Origin: Archaeoglobi archaeon
GTDB taxonomy: Archaea; Halobacteriota; Archaeoglobi; Archaeoglobales; Archaeoglobaceae
Length of the DNA: 26,992 bases
Direction: 5' to 3'
Assembly (NCBI GenBank): GCA_004347865.1
Contig: QNUZ01000006.1
Coordinates: 1 to 26,992, forward strand
Made by a program: the position numbers and the translations under genes. The notes under the pieces are model-generated. The model did no database searches. It saw only the letters and a program-made list of their open reading frames with translations, and had not been told where the DNA came from. Of this stretch, positions 14,487 through 22,218 are shown piece after piece (the first letter of the stretch is position 1; each line of letters opens with the position of its first letter).

Positions 14487-14561
14487 GGGGCCGTGGGGTA
14501 GCTTGGTATATCCTATCGGCTTGGGGTGCCGGTGACCCGAGTTCAAATCTCGGCGGCCCCA
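14487..14561 (+). tRNA. tRNA-Pro (anticodon GGG)
   Basis: The sequence folds as a full cloverleaf. The acceptor is GGGGCCG/CGGCCCC with discriminator A at 14561. The D-loop carries GGTA. The anticodon stem is TCGGC/GCCGG, including one U-G pair, with loop TTGGGGT giving anticodon GGG. The T-arm is CCGAG/CTCGG. No CCA is encoded. Outside the anticodon region it differs from the CGG isoacceptor at 3943-4017 by a single D-loop base. The two genes look like duplicates with diverged anticodon arms. Confidence 0.95.
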
Positions 14562-14736
14562 TAGCCTGTTCTTAAAATTTGATGCCCGCGTAGATCGGAA
14601 ATTCCAATCTCGCCTATTGTCTCTTCAATCTCTGCCGAATGCAGTTCAACCCTGTTCTGCGCTTGAGCACATTTTTAGCGGTTTAAGCCTTCACACTCTT
14701 AAAATCTTTATAATTCGCGGGACCTTTGCACTCTTC
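14562..14736 (+). promoter_or_regulatory. Upstream region with TATA box (14707-14714) for the unknown gene at 14737
   Basis: The 175-base gap holds nothing recognisable in its first 140 bases. Near the end TTTATAAT at 14707-14714 has its centre about 26 bases before the ATG at 14737, so the transcript probably begins at or next to the start codon (leaderless). No Shine-Dalgarno sequence precedes that ATG, which fits. An in-frame ATG at 14617 would add 40 residues but lies upstream of this box. Confidence 0.55.
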
Positions 14737-15489
14737 ATGAAAGTTAGCTATCCCGAAAGGGTCGATTTCCCCGTATTTCCCAAACCCGAATACTGGTTCA
14801 AGTGGGAGCAGAGATACGTCTACGAAGATCTCGAGACAGGAGAACTGGTGTTTCTGGACGGCTACGGGAAAATCCACCAGGGTTTGGGAGACTACGAGGC
14901 GCAGGTCTTTTTGAATTCAAGGAAGGAAGTCATTTCGGTGTTCTATCAGAAGCTCGTGCCCTACGACACCGGCTGGGCCCATGACAGGGAGGGCTGGAGA
15001 TGGCTCTTGAAGGGCAACAAGAACATGATCTTTGACAGCGAGATAGTATCCTTTGACTACCCGCTGATACTCGGAAAGGAATGGATCAGCGAGGGAAGGG
15101 CAGGGGAAATGAGCCTGCAATCAAAAGGAGTCATAATAGCTTATATTTCGCCGAGAGGAAAAGTTAACGTCGCCAAGGGGCACGATTACAGGCTTCCCGT
15201 GAAGCCGCCAAAGCCTCTGGCAATGCTCGGTTTTCGGGAGCTGGATGAGATGCTGAAGATAGGCGAGGAAGAGGCAAGAACAAGCTGGAAGAACGTGAAG
15301 ATTCCTGACGGGCCGAGAAAGGGAGAGAACGTGCAGGGATACTACGTGACAATGGTCGAGTACTCCGCGAACGGTTCAGCGATACTAAAGATGGAGATCT
15401 GGAAGGACGTGAGGGGCTGCGTACCGGTAATAGCCTACCACACGGAGGACAGGCCGAAGGTTCTGGTTGCCAGATGCTGGTGCCTTTAA
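14737..15489 (+). CDS. Uncharacterised protein, tryptophan- and tyrosine-rich
   Basis: The 250-residue protein is not one I recognise. It begins MKVSYPERVDFP and is unusually rich in aromatic residues early on (EYWFKWEQRYVYED, GWAHDREGWRWLLKG). It has no signal peptide or membrane span, and the predicted pattern is mostly beta-strands. The later part has HDYRLPVKPPKPLAMLGFREL and a short cysteine pair near the end (CWC). The start at 14737 rests on the TATA-to-ATG spacing. It is a single-gene unit after tRNA-Pro, converging with serA across a perfect inverted repeat. Codon use looks like its neighbours', so there is no sign of recent transfer. Confidence 0.7.
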   Translation: MKVSYPERVDFPVFPKPEYWFKWEQRYVYEDLETGELVFLDGYGKIHQGLGDYEAQVFLNSRKEVISVFYQKLVPYDTGWAHDREGWRWLLKGNKNMIFDSEIVSFDYPLILGKEWISEGRAGEMSLQSKGVIIAYISPRGKVNVAKGHDYRLPVKPPKPLAMLGFRELDEMLKIGEEEARTSWKNVKIPDGPRKGENVQGYYVTMVEYSANGSAILKMEIWKDVRGCVPVIAYHTEDRPKVLVARCWCL

Positions 15490-15507
15490 TTTTCTGAAAA
15501 GAAAATT
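15488..15507. terminator. Perfect inverted repeat in convergent gap, possible two-way terminator
   Basis: Two eight-base arms, AATTTTCT and AGAAAATT, flank a GAAA loop between the stop codons of the unknown gene and serA. The left arm overlaps the TAA of the former. On the minus strand several T-runs follow serA here. Archaeal termination depends mainly on oligo-T, so both the T-runs and the hairpin may contribute. Confidence 0.45.
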
Positions 15508-15514
15508 GGAAAAA

Positions 15515-17098
15515 TCAGAGCTCAACGTATGTCGCGTCGATGATCCCGTCGAGCTTGAGCATTTCTTTGAGCACTTCCTCGCTTGGCGGATCGTCGACCA
15601 GAAGGAGCATCAGCTGAACCCCTCCGGGTTTGTCGCCGCTCCTTCCGACGATCATTCCGGCGATGTTTATTCCGTTCTTTCCGAAAAGCGTCCCCACGCG
15701 TCCGATCACTCCCGGCTTGTCCTCGTGCAGCGATATTATGTAGTGCCCCTTCGGGATGAAGTTCACGTGGTAAACGTCGATCTTCAGCAGTCTGTACTCC
15801 TTCCCGAAGCATGTTCCTGCGAAGTACATCCTCTTTCCGTCGCTCTCCACCTCGGCCTCGAGAAGGCTCTCGTAGTTTTCAACCCTATCCACTGTGCTCG
15901 TCTCGACCTTTATTCCCCTTTCCTCTGCAATCTTCTTCGCCGAGATCAGATTTATCCCCGCTCCCAGCGTTTTTTCAAGGAGCCCCTTCAGCAGGGCTCT
16001 TACAACGAATTCCTTGTTCTTTTCAGCGATCTTTCCGGCAAATGTGAGCTTAACGGTCCTTATTACCCCTCCAATTCTTGCGCTTGCGATCTTGCCCATC
16101 TTTTCTGCAAGGAGCATGTACGGATATATGAACTCAAACTCCGCGGGTTCGATGGATGGCAGATTCACCGCATTCTTCACAGGCAGCCCCTTTGCCAGAT
16201 TAACGATGTCCTCGGCCACGATGAGCCCGACGCTGAGCTGTGCCTCCTCAGTTGAGGCAGCCAGATGCGGCGTGGTTATCACGTTTTCGAAGCTGAATAT
16301 CGGGCTGCTGAAATCGGGCGGTTCTTTTTCGTAAACGTCGAGCGCAACTCCTCCGATCTTACCGCTTTTAAGCCCCTCGACAAGGGCCTTTTCATCTATA
16401 AGCCCCCCTCTTGCGGTGTTTACAATCAAGACGCCCTTTTTCATCATCTCGATCTGCTCCCTCTTGATCAGCCCCACAGTCTCCTTGGTCTTGGGGACGT
16501 GAAGGGTTATTACGTCCGAATTCCTCAGCAGCGTTTCGAGGTCCACCAGCTTCGCTCCGATCTGCTGGGCCCTCTCGGGTGGGATGTACGGATCGTACGC
16601 AAGGACGTTCATCTCCAAAGCTTTGCACCTCTTTGCAACCTCGAAACCCACCCTTCCAAGCCCTATAACCCCCACGGTTTTACCGCGGAGCTCGGTCCCC
16701 ATGAATTTCTTCCTGTCCCACTTCTTCTCCCTCATCGAAAGGTATGCCTGGGGGATCTTTCTGGCCAGAGCCAGAAGGAGGGCGATTGTATGTTCTGCTG
16801 TGGAAATCGTGTTCCCTCCGGGAGCGTTGACGACTATAATTCCGCGCTGGCTTGCAGCGTCGAGGTCTATGTTGTCCACCCCAACTCCGGCCCTTCCGAT
16901 GATCTTGAGGTTCTTTGCCCTTTCAATTATCTCCCTGTCAACCTTTATCTGGCTTCTGACGATTAGGGCATCGTAATCCTGGATTATGCTGATAAGCTCC
17001 TCCTTCTTCAGCCCTGTCTTTACGTCAACCTGCAGACCCTGCTTTCTCATCAGCTCCACTGCTTCGCTGCTGATCTCTTCCGCAACCAAAACTTTCAT
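15515..17098 (-). CDS. serA: D-3-phosphoglycerate dehydrogenase
   Basis: The 527-residue enzyme oxidises 3-phosphoglycerate to 3-phosphohydroxypyruvate with NAD, the first step of serine synthesis. It has the NAD motif GVIGLGRVG at 143-151, the catalytic residues R230 (NTARGG), E259 and H278 (TPHLAAST), an intervening domain at about 315-450, and a C-terminal ACT domain from about 453 (YIISLHEDKPGVIGRVG) that usually senses serine. This is the long form. Its pathway makes phosphoserine, which is also the amino acid charged onto tRNA-Cys by the SepRS encoded at 20561-22189. The ATG at 17096-17098 is 26 bases from a clear TATA box, so the transcript is probably leaderless. Confidence 0.95.
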   Translation of the reverse strand: MKVLVAEEISSEAVELMRKQGLQVDVKTGLKKEELISIIQDYDALIVRSQIKVDREIIERAKNLKIIGRAGVGVDNIDLDAASQRGIIVVNAPGGNTISTAEHTIALLLALARKIPQAYLSMREKKWDRKKFMGTELRGKTVGVIGLGRVGFEVAKRCKALEMNVLAYDPYIPPERAQQIGAKLVDLETLLRNSDVITLHVPKTKETVGLIKREQIEMMKKGVLIVNTARGGLIDEKALVEGLKSGKIGGVALDVYEKEPPDFSSPIFSFENVITTPHLAASTEEAQLSVGLIVAEDIVNLAKGLPVKNAVNLPSIEPAEFEFIYPYMLLAEKMGKIASARIGGVIRTVKLTFAGKIAEKNKEFVVRALLKGLLEKTLGAGINLISAKKIAEERGIKVETSTVDRVENYESLLEAEVESDGKRMYFAGTCFGKEYRLLKIDVYHVNFIPKGHYIISLHEDKPGVIGRVGTLFGKNGINIAGMIVGRSGDKPGGVQLMLLLVDDPPSEEVLKEMLKLDGIIDATYVEL

Positions 17099-17120
17099 GG
17101 CAATGTGTCGAATCCCCGGA

Positions 17121-17128
17121 TATAAAAA
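17121..17128 (-). promoter_or_regulatory. TATA box of serA
   Basis: On the minus strand TTTTTATA is centred about 26 bases before the serA ATG. This is the best-defined TATA element in the window and implies that transcription starts at or beside the start codon, with no room for a Shine-Dalgarno site. Confidence 0.65.
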
Positions 17129-17263
17129 CTATGCGATTTCTATCTAAAGACCGATCTACAAATGAATAATCTTCAAAATTGAGCCGCTTCACAATAAGAA
17201 TTTTCAAAATTAGCAGTTAATAGAATAAAAATTCCTCGATCTATGAAAATCAGGAAATATGCC
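17129..17263 (-). other. Gap between phosphorylase end and serA promoter, AT-rich with oligo-T termination signal
   Basis: Downstream of the phosphorylase stop on the minus strand a run of five T (17227-17231) follows about 33 bases later, a likely archaeal termination signal. Nearby is a short inverted repeat, AATTTT-C-AAAATT, around 17200-17213. A near copy of its half (TTCAAAATT) lies about 30 bases further on. No small gene is supported. Confidence 0.4.
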
Positions 17264-17971
17264 TCAGAGCCTCTTAACGGCCCTGCGAACTATTTCGAGA
17301 CACGATTTCGCGTTTTCCTTTGCTCTTTTTATTATTACCTCGTAATCAACGGTCTCACCCTTAATCCCGTGGGCGTAGTTGTCCATCGTGCAGATCACTG
17401 CGTAGCGAATTCCCAGTTCCTTTGCCACGGTGGCCTCGCTGCCCGCAGTCATGCCGACGCAGTCGGCAAAATTCTTTATCATCGCTATCTCTGCCCTGGT
17501 TTCCAGCCTCGGGCCCCTTGTCTGGAAATAAACCCCCCTTTCGATCACCGGAAGGCTCGAAACCTCTTTTGCCGTTTCAATCAGGACCTTCCTTACTGTC
17601 TCGTCAAATCCGGGGGTTATGTAGACGAGAGAGTCGTTGAAAACCGTCGCGGAGCTGAAGAAATCTATGTAGTCATGGGGGATTATGAGGGCCGGGATCT
17701 CTACTTCCTCCCTAAGACAGCCCACGGAGCCGAGGCCAATCACCTTCTCAGCACCGAGAGCCTTGAAGGCGTAGAAATTCGCAGGATGGTTTACCATGTG
17801 CGGTGGCCTGTTCTTCCTTCTCCCGTGCCTCTGAATCACGGCAACCTCAACGCCATTCAGATGCCCGAGATCGACCTCCGCAACGCCGAAGGGCGTTCTC
17901 AATTCGGTCTCCTCTCTGTCCTCCAGAAAATCGTTTTCGAGCAGCAGAGTCCCCCCTATAATGCCGATCAC
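17264..17971 (-). CDS. 5'-methylthioinosine/6-oxopurine phosphorylase (MTAP family)
   Basis: The 235-residue protein belongs to the methylthioadenosine/purine nucleoside phosphorylase family. It has the N-terminal IGIIGGT, the phosphate-binding RHGRRKNRPPHMVNHPANFYA at 48-68, MTAGSEATVAKELG near 174, and MDNYAHG at 196-202. Adenosine-specific enzymes carry aspartates (TDYDxW) at this last site. The D197-N198 here resembles the archaeal methylthioinosine phosphorylase type, which would release hypoxanthine from a deaminated substrate. The GTG start at 17969-17971 overlaps the stop of the phosphoribosyltransferase gene as GTGA. The two enzymes would form a salvage step from methylthioinosine to IMP. 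Confidence 0.82.
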   Translation of the reverse strand: MIGIIGGTLLLENDFLEDREETELRTPFGVAEVDLGHLNGVEVAVIQRHGRRKNRPPHMVNHPANFYAFKALGAEKVIGLGSVGCLREEVEIPALIIPHDYIDFFSSATVFNDSLVYITPGFDETVRKVLIETAKEVSSLPVIERGVYFQTRGPRLETRAEIAMIKNFADCVGMTAGSEATVAKELGIRYAVICTMDNYAHGIKGETVDYEVIIKRAKENAKSCLEIVRRAVKRL

Positions 17972-18579
17972 GTTTTCAGCCTCCAGAAAACCCTTCCAGA
18001 ATCCTCAAAACTCTCCACAAGCCCTCTCTTTTCGAGGATCTGCAGAACCTCAATGAGCTTCGAAGGCTGTGAAATCTCGAGATTTATCGGATCGAGGCCG
18101 AACTCTGAAAAGAGGGCATTTTTTATTCCGTAGTAGTCCTGTTCTCCTTTCTCCAGCACGTTGATGATGAGAGCGGAAACGTCCTCAACAAAATTCCACG
18201 GGAATATCACCCATACGTTTTCCGGAACGTACTCTCCAAGGTAATCCGGAACGAATTCTGAAGCTTGGAGCATCAGCAGCGCGGAGGTCCTTACCTCCTC
18301 GGCCCTAATCCTGCTTAAGGCCCTTTTCATTGTTCTGCCGGTGTTGATGAAGTCGTCAACGACAAGAACTCTGTTTGCTGAAAGCTCTCCTCCCCGCTGC
18401 AAGTCTAGACTCGCAGCTTCAACACCCAGGTAATCGCTCAGGATCATCGAAGCATACCAGCCGCCCTTTGCCGGAGCAACTATTTTTTCAGGTCTGAATG
18501 AATCCTCCAGAACCTGCATCGCGACCTTCCTGCATAGCATCTCGGCGTAATCCCAGTTGACCGCAACGTAGCGCTCCAT
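17968..18579 (-). CDS. Purine-type phosphoribosyltransferase with C-terminal winged-helix-like extension
   Basis: The 203-residue protein has the PRPP-binding loop VLVVDDFINTGRTM at 71-84 and an earlier APAKGGWYAS, which mark the type I phosphoribosyltransferase fold. The core ends around residue 140. The remaining 60 residues (LEISQPSKLIEVLQILEKRGLVE...) look like a small winged-helix domain, uncommon in simple salvage enzymes. With the phosphorylase behind it, a role in converting hypoxanthine or another 6-oxopurine to its nucleotide is likely, and the extension may add DNA or ligand sensing. The ATG at 18577-18579 directly follows the PolD small-subunit stop, and its TGA overlaps the phosphorylase GTG. 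Confidence 0.82.
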   Translation of the reverse strand: MERYVAVNWDYAEMLCRKVAMQVLEDSFRPEKIVAPAKGGWYASMILSDYLGVEAASLDLQRGGELSANRVLVVDDFINTGRTMKRALSRIRAEEVRTSALLMLQASEFVPDYLGEYVPENVWVIFPWNFVEDVSALIINVLEKGEQDYYGIKNALFSEFGLDPINLEISQPSKLIEVLQILEKRGLVESFEDSGRVFWRLKT

Positions 18580-20040
18580 TCAACCACCGCCGAAGTCAAG
18601 CCTTCCGATTTTGTCCCCCAGGTAAACCGCAACCTTTGCGGGCATCGGATTTAGATTTACCTTTTTCTGAAATTCCGTCTGCGACTGCCATGTTGAGGAG
18701 TTGACAAGAAAAACCCCCCTGTAAAAGCCCACGCCGAAGGTGTGAACGTGACCGCTGTGGATCACGTCGGGAATTTCCTCGATTACGAGGTGATCCTCCC
18801 TGTCCGGGGCAATCGGACTCCTTCCGCCGTAGAGAGGGCTGAGATGCCTCCTCTTCAAAAGCTCCTCCATCCCCCTGTGCGGGGCATCGTAGCTGAGCCT
18901 TGGGATCTTTGTAACGATGTCGTCTAGGCTTCTGCCGTGGTATACCAGAACCTTTAGCCCGTCAAGATCCAGATACGCGGGATTTCCAACGCATGTCACG
19001 TTCTTCGGAAAGAGGCTTTCGAATTCCTTCGGCAGGGGAGGCTGGGGTTCGGCCTGGCGAACTGCGTCGTGGTTTCCCGGGGCGACTATGATCTCCAGTT
19101 CTTTTCTTATCCCGTCAAGCTTCTCCGCTGCGAACTCGTACTGCTGGTATATGTCTATTATCGCAAGCTCCCTCTCCTGATCCGGATAAACTCCAACGCC
19201 GTCGACAACGTCTCCGGCGAGGATCACGTATTTCACCTTCTCCGCAGCCCGGTTTAGATTCTCATCACCGCTCTCGCAGTTCAGCCACTCCACGAACCTG
19301 TCCCAGCTTTTCTCAAGAAAATCCCTGCTTCCGAAATGCGTGTCTGAAATGAAGACCACTCCGAAGTTTATCTCCTTCCTCTTTTCCCCGTTTATGGGAA
19401 CGTCCGGGAAAACGATTCTGTCCACAACTATGGAACTACCCTTCAGCGTTCCAGTCACTCCGATAACCTCGTCTCCCAGCAATTCCGCTGCAATCTCCGC
19501 ATTCTTTCCGTTCGCGATGCAGTTAATTGTGCCGGTTTGATCTTCGAGCTCTATTACGAAATGATCCTTACGCTGGAAAACGTTTGAAACGATCCCCACA
19601 ACGCTGACCGTTTCCCCCTTAAACCTTCCAACATTTCTTATCTGCGTCGGCTGCATCCTAGTGCGCAGAATTCTCGATATCTTCTCCAGACGGGAGTTGA
19701 AGTACGCGGTGAAGTCCTCAACCTTGCCCTCGACGATTGAGCTGCGGACATCCTTCAGAACCCGAACGCGCTGTGCCTCAACTGCAGGCTGGCTTTTAAT
19801 TTCCGTCTTCGGGGCCTGACGGGCCCTTGAGGTGTTGATCGCGCTTAAAACGTCTTCCCTGGTGATAATGAACTTGCCCCTCGCGTTCTTGCAGATCTCA
19901 TCGATGATTTCATCGGGATCCTGAAGAGAGCAGAGGAGATTTGCAGCCTCGGGGCTTATGTTGTAGCCCCTCACGAGAAACTTTTTGGCGATTGTTACCG
20001 CATCGATAATTTTAACTACCCCCTGCCCCCCTTCACTCAT
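18580..20040 (-). CDS. polB: DNA polymerase D small subunit (DP1)
   Basis: The 486-residue protein is the exonuclease subunit of euryarchaeal PolD. After an N-terminal helical region and linker comes an OB fold at about 142-212. The Mre11-like phosphoesterase domain follows, with DTHFG (D233, H235), GDVVD (277-280), GNHD (322-325) and HSGHVHTFG near 430. The ATG at 20038-20040 gives the length usual for the family. An open frame extends 44 codons further upstream, but that extension is antisense to the signal peptidase and has no PolD features. A TATA-like TTTATGA at 20065-20071 (minus strand) sits about 28 bases before this ATG. The large subunit DP2 is elsewhere. Confidence 0.93.
   Translation of the reverse strand: MSEGGQGVVKIIDAVTIAKKFLVRGYNISPEAANLLCSLQDPDEIIDEICKNARGKFIITREDVLSAINTSRARQAPKTEIKSQPAVEAQRVRVLKDVRSSIVEGKVEDFTAYFNSRLEKISRILRTRMQPTQIRNVGRFKGETVSVVGIVSNVFQRKDHFVIELEDQTGTINCIANGKNAEIAAELLGDEVIGVTGTLKGSSIVVDRIVFPDVPINGEKRKEINFGVVFISDTHFGSRDFLEKSWDRFVEWLNCESGDENLNRAAEKVKYVILAGDVVDGVGVYPDQERELAIIDIYQQYEFAAEKLDGIRKELEIIVAPGNHDAVRQAEPQPPLPKEFESLFPKNVTCVGNPAYLDLDGLKVLVYHGRSLDDIVTKIPRLSYDAPHRGMEELLKRRHLSPLYGGRSPIAPDREDHLVIEEIPDVIHSGHVHTFGVGFYRGVFLVNSSTWQSQTEFQKKVNLNPMPAKVAVYLGDKIGRLDFGGG
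20008..20015 (+). promoter_or_regulatory. TATA-like box of the signal peptidase gene, inside the PolD gene
   Basis: AATTTTAA is centred about 27 bases before the signal peptidase ATG at 20039, the spacing expected for a leaderless archaeal promoter. It lies within codons 9-11 of the oppositely transcribed PolD small-subunit gene. No other candidate box is closer. Confidence 0.5.
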
Positions 20041-20596
20041 GCAAAGGAGTAGGGTTACTGAGTTCATAAAGGATTTGGTGTCAAGTGTGGCTTTTGTTGC
20101 TTTAATAGTCGCCATCGGCATCGCCGCCACAGGCTGCTGGCCCTTCATGGTTGCAGTGGAATCCGAAAGCATGGTGCCGAATCTGATGGTCGGGGATGTT
20201 GTGTTCCTTGTGCATCCGAGCAGAATAGGCGGGATAACGACCTGGGAGGAGGGTAAGCAGACTGGCTACAGGAGCTTTGGGGACTACGGAGACGTGATCG
20301 TCTACTATCCCAACGGTCACGGGAAGGCGATAATACATCGGGCAATCGCGTACGTTAACGCTTCTGAAATCATTCCCGTCCGCAGCGGCGAAAGGCTTTC
20401 CAGTTCTGACCAGAAGGCCGAGATCAGCGGTTACATAACCCAGGGAGATGCTAACAGATTTCCAGACCAGCTTGTTGTGATAAGAACCCCTAATGGAGTG
20501 GAAAAAATTCAGCCTGTTCAGGAAAACTGGATCGTTGGTGTTGCTAAGTTCAGAATCCCGTTAATCGGCTACCTCAGGCTGCTTATCCCCGTATAG
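20039..20596 (+). CDS. Archaeal type I signal peptidase
   Basis: The 185-residue protein is a signal peptidase of the archaeal/ER type. It has an N-terminal membrane span at about 12-38, the catalytic serine in ESESMVPNL (S44), VGDVVFLV, and a histidine in the lysine position (H100 in AIIHRAIAY), the Ser/His arrangement of archaeal and eukaryotic SEC11-like enzymes. The later GDANRFPDQ is also typical. It cleaves signal peptides of exported proteins at the outer face of the membrane. The ATG at 20039-20041 shares two bases with the divergent PolD ATG. An in-frame GTG at 20078 is an alternative start but would cut into the membrane anchor. The 3' end overlaps the convergent SepRS gene by 36 bases. 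Confidence 0.9.
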   Translation: MQRSRVTEFIKDLVSSVAFVALIVAIGIAATGCWPFMVAVESESMVPNLMVGDVVFLVHPSRIGGITTWEEGKQTGYRSFGDYGDVIVYYPNGHGKAIIHRAIAYVNASEIIPVRSGERLSSSDQKAEISGYITQGDANRFPDQLVVIRTPNGVEKIQPVQENWIVGVAKFRIPLIGYLRLLIPV

Positions 20597-22189
20597 TGCG
20601 CGGACCTTTACGAACATCGGACCTCGAACGTCTATCTTTCCTCCTTTCCACACTATGTAGTTCCTGACGTTCTCCTGAATGGTCAGATTTATGCTCGAAA
20701 GCCCCTCCACGTTTCTAACCCTGACCATTACCTCATCCTTTCCCTTAGCGGCATATTCCTCGATTCTGCTGGCCGCAAGGAAGGAGAACGCGTCTATGTA
20801 CCTGATCCCGCAGCGCACACCTTCCTCAAACAGCTTTCTGAACTCCTCCGTTTCAGGAACACCGTAAACGCTTCCGCCGTGCACCACGATCTCGTTCGCA
20901 AAAGCAGGGCCGCAGAGCTTTGAATTCGCCTCCGTTTCCTCAACGAAAACCCTCACCTTTCTGCCGTAGATTTCGCCCTCAAATGCCAGAAAACTGCACG
21001 GACTCTCAGCGTTTGCATTCTTTTCCGCGGTGCTGGCAATGCTCTTCGCAATTTCGAAGCCCGTTGCGCTCCTCGGTACCTCCTTTACCCTTATCGCCCT
21101 CGCTATTTCCAGATCGCTCAGCCTCACCTCGCCGAAGAACTGCGGATAGACGAGCCTCCTCACATCATCGTAGCCGAAAAGGATCATTGCGAGCCTTTCA
21201 ACGCCTAGGCCCAGGTTCATCACCGGGTAGTCTATGTCGTACTCCGCAAGGGCGGTGGGCGAGTAAACACCGAAGGTCGCAATCTCAACCCATCCGTCGC
21301 TGTACTTCGTCTTCGAGCCGACAAGCTTCGGATAGAAGGCGTAGACTTCTGTCTGCGTTCCCGGGATGTAGTACTTGCTCCTCTTCTCGTCCGGCTTAAA
21401 CCTGAACTTTTCAAAGCCGAACTGCTTCAGCAGAGCCTCTGCTACTGCTTTTCCGTCGTCAACGGTGACTTTTTCGTCGACAACAACGCAGCTTGCCGAG
21501 AAGTAGCTGTAAAGCCTCGTCGCATCCTCCCCCTGCTCCTTTCTGAAGCACCTGTCGACGCTGAAGAGCCTTATGGGAAGGGGGAGCTTGTCGGCAAGCT
21601 CGCTGAGGGTTATGAACCAGCCCGTCGTCATGTGGCTCCTGAGCGTGAGCCTGCTAGGCTCGGGTTTAAGCTCCTTGAACTCGGGAAAAACCTCGTCTAT
21701 GACCCTTATTGCCGTCAGATCGTCCACCTTGAGCACCTTTGCAACCTCGTAGCTGAGATCGTCCCCGTCGAGCTTTCCCTTCTTGTAGGTATGGAAAACC
21801 CTCCTAAGCTCCTCCTCATCAAAGTCCTTTCCCGTAATGCTCCTGATCTTTTCAATCCTATCCATGGAAATCCCGATATTGGGCTTCGGCAGCGAAGCGA
21901 GATAAAAACAGCGGTCCAGAACGGCAAGAGCTTCTTTTCCGAACTGCTTCCTGACGTGAACGTCCTCAACGATTATGGGGTTCACCACTTCCTTAAATCC
22001 CATGGAAACGTACGCTCTCCTGAGCATCTCCACGGTCTTGAAGAGCGGGTGTTCCTCGCCGTGGGAATAGCCCAGGCGGGGATAATTTCTGTTCGGATCC
22101 CCTTCTTCGATTATCTCCCTTCCGCTGAGCCAGGCCGTTTCAAAGTCCTTCTCTGTGAGTTCCTTGAACTTCCTTGCGTTGAATTTCAT
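20561..22189 (-). CDS. sepS: O-phosphoseryl-tRNA(Cys) synthetase (SepRS)
   Basis: The 542-residue class II synthetase charges tRNA-Cys with O-phosphoserine, which SepCysS then converts to Cys-tRNA. This is the route used by methanogens and Archaeoglobus in place of CysRS. Class II motifs include the motif 2 arginines in VDRCFRKEQGED near 211-222 and motif 3 NLGLGVERLAMILFG. The phosphate-binding residues reported for SepRS fit HMTTG (T188) and YFSASC (S231, S233). The length matches the known enzymes of about 535 residues. The ATG at 22187-22189 is about 25 bases from an AT box shared with the divergent RNase P gene. The partner gene for SepCysS is not in the window. Confidence 0.95.
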   Translation of the reverse strand: MKFNARKFKELTEKDFETAWLSGREIIEEGDPNRNYPRLGYSHGEEHPLFKTVEMLRRAYVSMGFKEVVNPIIVEDVHVRKQFGKEALAVLDRCFYLASLPKPNIGISMDRIEKIRSITGKDFDEEELRRVFHTYKKGKLDGDDLSYEVAKVLKVDDLTAIRVIDEVFPEFKELKPEPSRLTLRSHMTTGWFITLSELADKLPLPIRLFSVDRCFRKEQGEDATRLYSYFSASCVVVDEKVTVDDGKAVAEALLKQFGFEKFRFKPDEKRSKYYIPGTQTEVYAFYPKLVGSKTKYSDGWVEIATFGVYSPTALAEYDIDYPVMNLGLGVERLAMILFGYDDVRRLVYPQFFGEVRLSDLEIARAIRVKEVPRSATGFEIAKSIASTAEKNANAESPCSFLAFEGEIYGRKVRVFVEETEANSKLCGPAFANEIVVHGGSVYGVPETEEFRKLFEEGVRCGIRYIDAFSFLAASRIEEYAAKGKDEVMVRVRNVEGLSSINLTIQENVRNYIVWKGGKIDVRGPMFVKVRALYGDKQPEVAD

Positions 22190-22210
22190 AGCAGGTTTTG
22201 GCGGTAAAGT

Positions 22211-22218
22211 TATTTATC
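22211..22218. promoter_or_regulatory. AT box between the SepRS and RNase P genes, possibly used in both directions
   Basis: TATTTATC on the plus strand (GATAAATA on the minus strand) lies about 23 bases before the GTG at 22237 and about 25 bases before the SepRS ATG at 22189. These are the only AT-rich bases in a 47-base gap, so one element may set up leaderless transcription both ways. This is inferred from spacing. Confidence 0.5.

Noticed and set aside
3943..14561. The two tRNA-Pro genes as attachment sites of an integrated element
   Set aside because: Both copies are full-length tRNAs with different anticodons, and the region between them holds ordinary housekeeping genes with no integrase.
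14617..14736. 40-codon upstream extension of the unknown gene
   Set aside because: The TATA box at 14707-14714 lies inside it and its spacing supports the ATG at 14737.
17243..18133. Open frame of 296 codons on the plus strand opposite the phosphorylase and phosphoribosyltransferase
   Set aside because: It lies across two clearly conserved genes and encodes no known motif; it is a shadow frame.
20041..20172. 44-codon N-terminal extension of the PolD small subunit
   Set aside because: The extension is antisense to the signal peptidase membrane anchor and is not part of the family; the ATG at 20040 gives the usual length.
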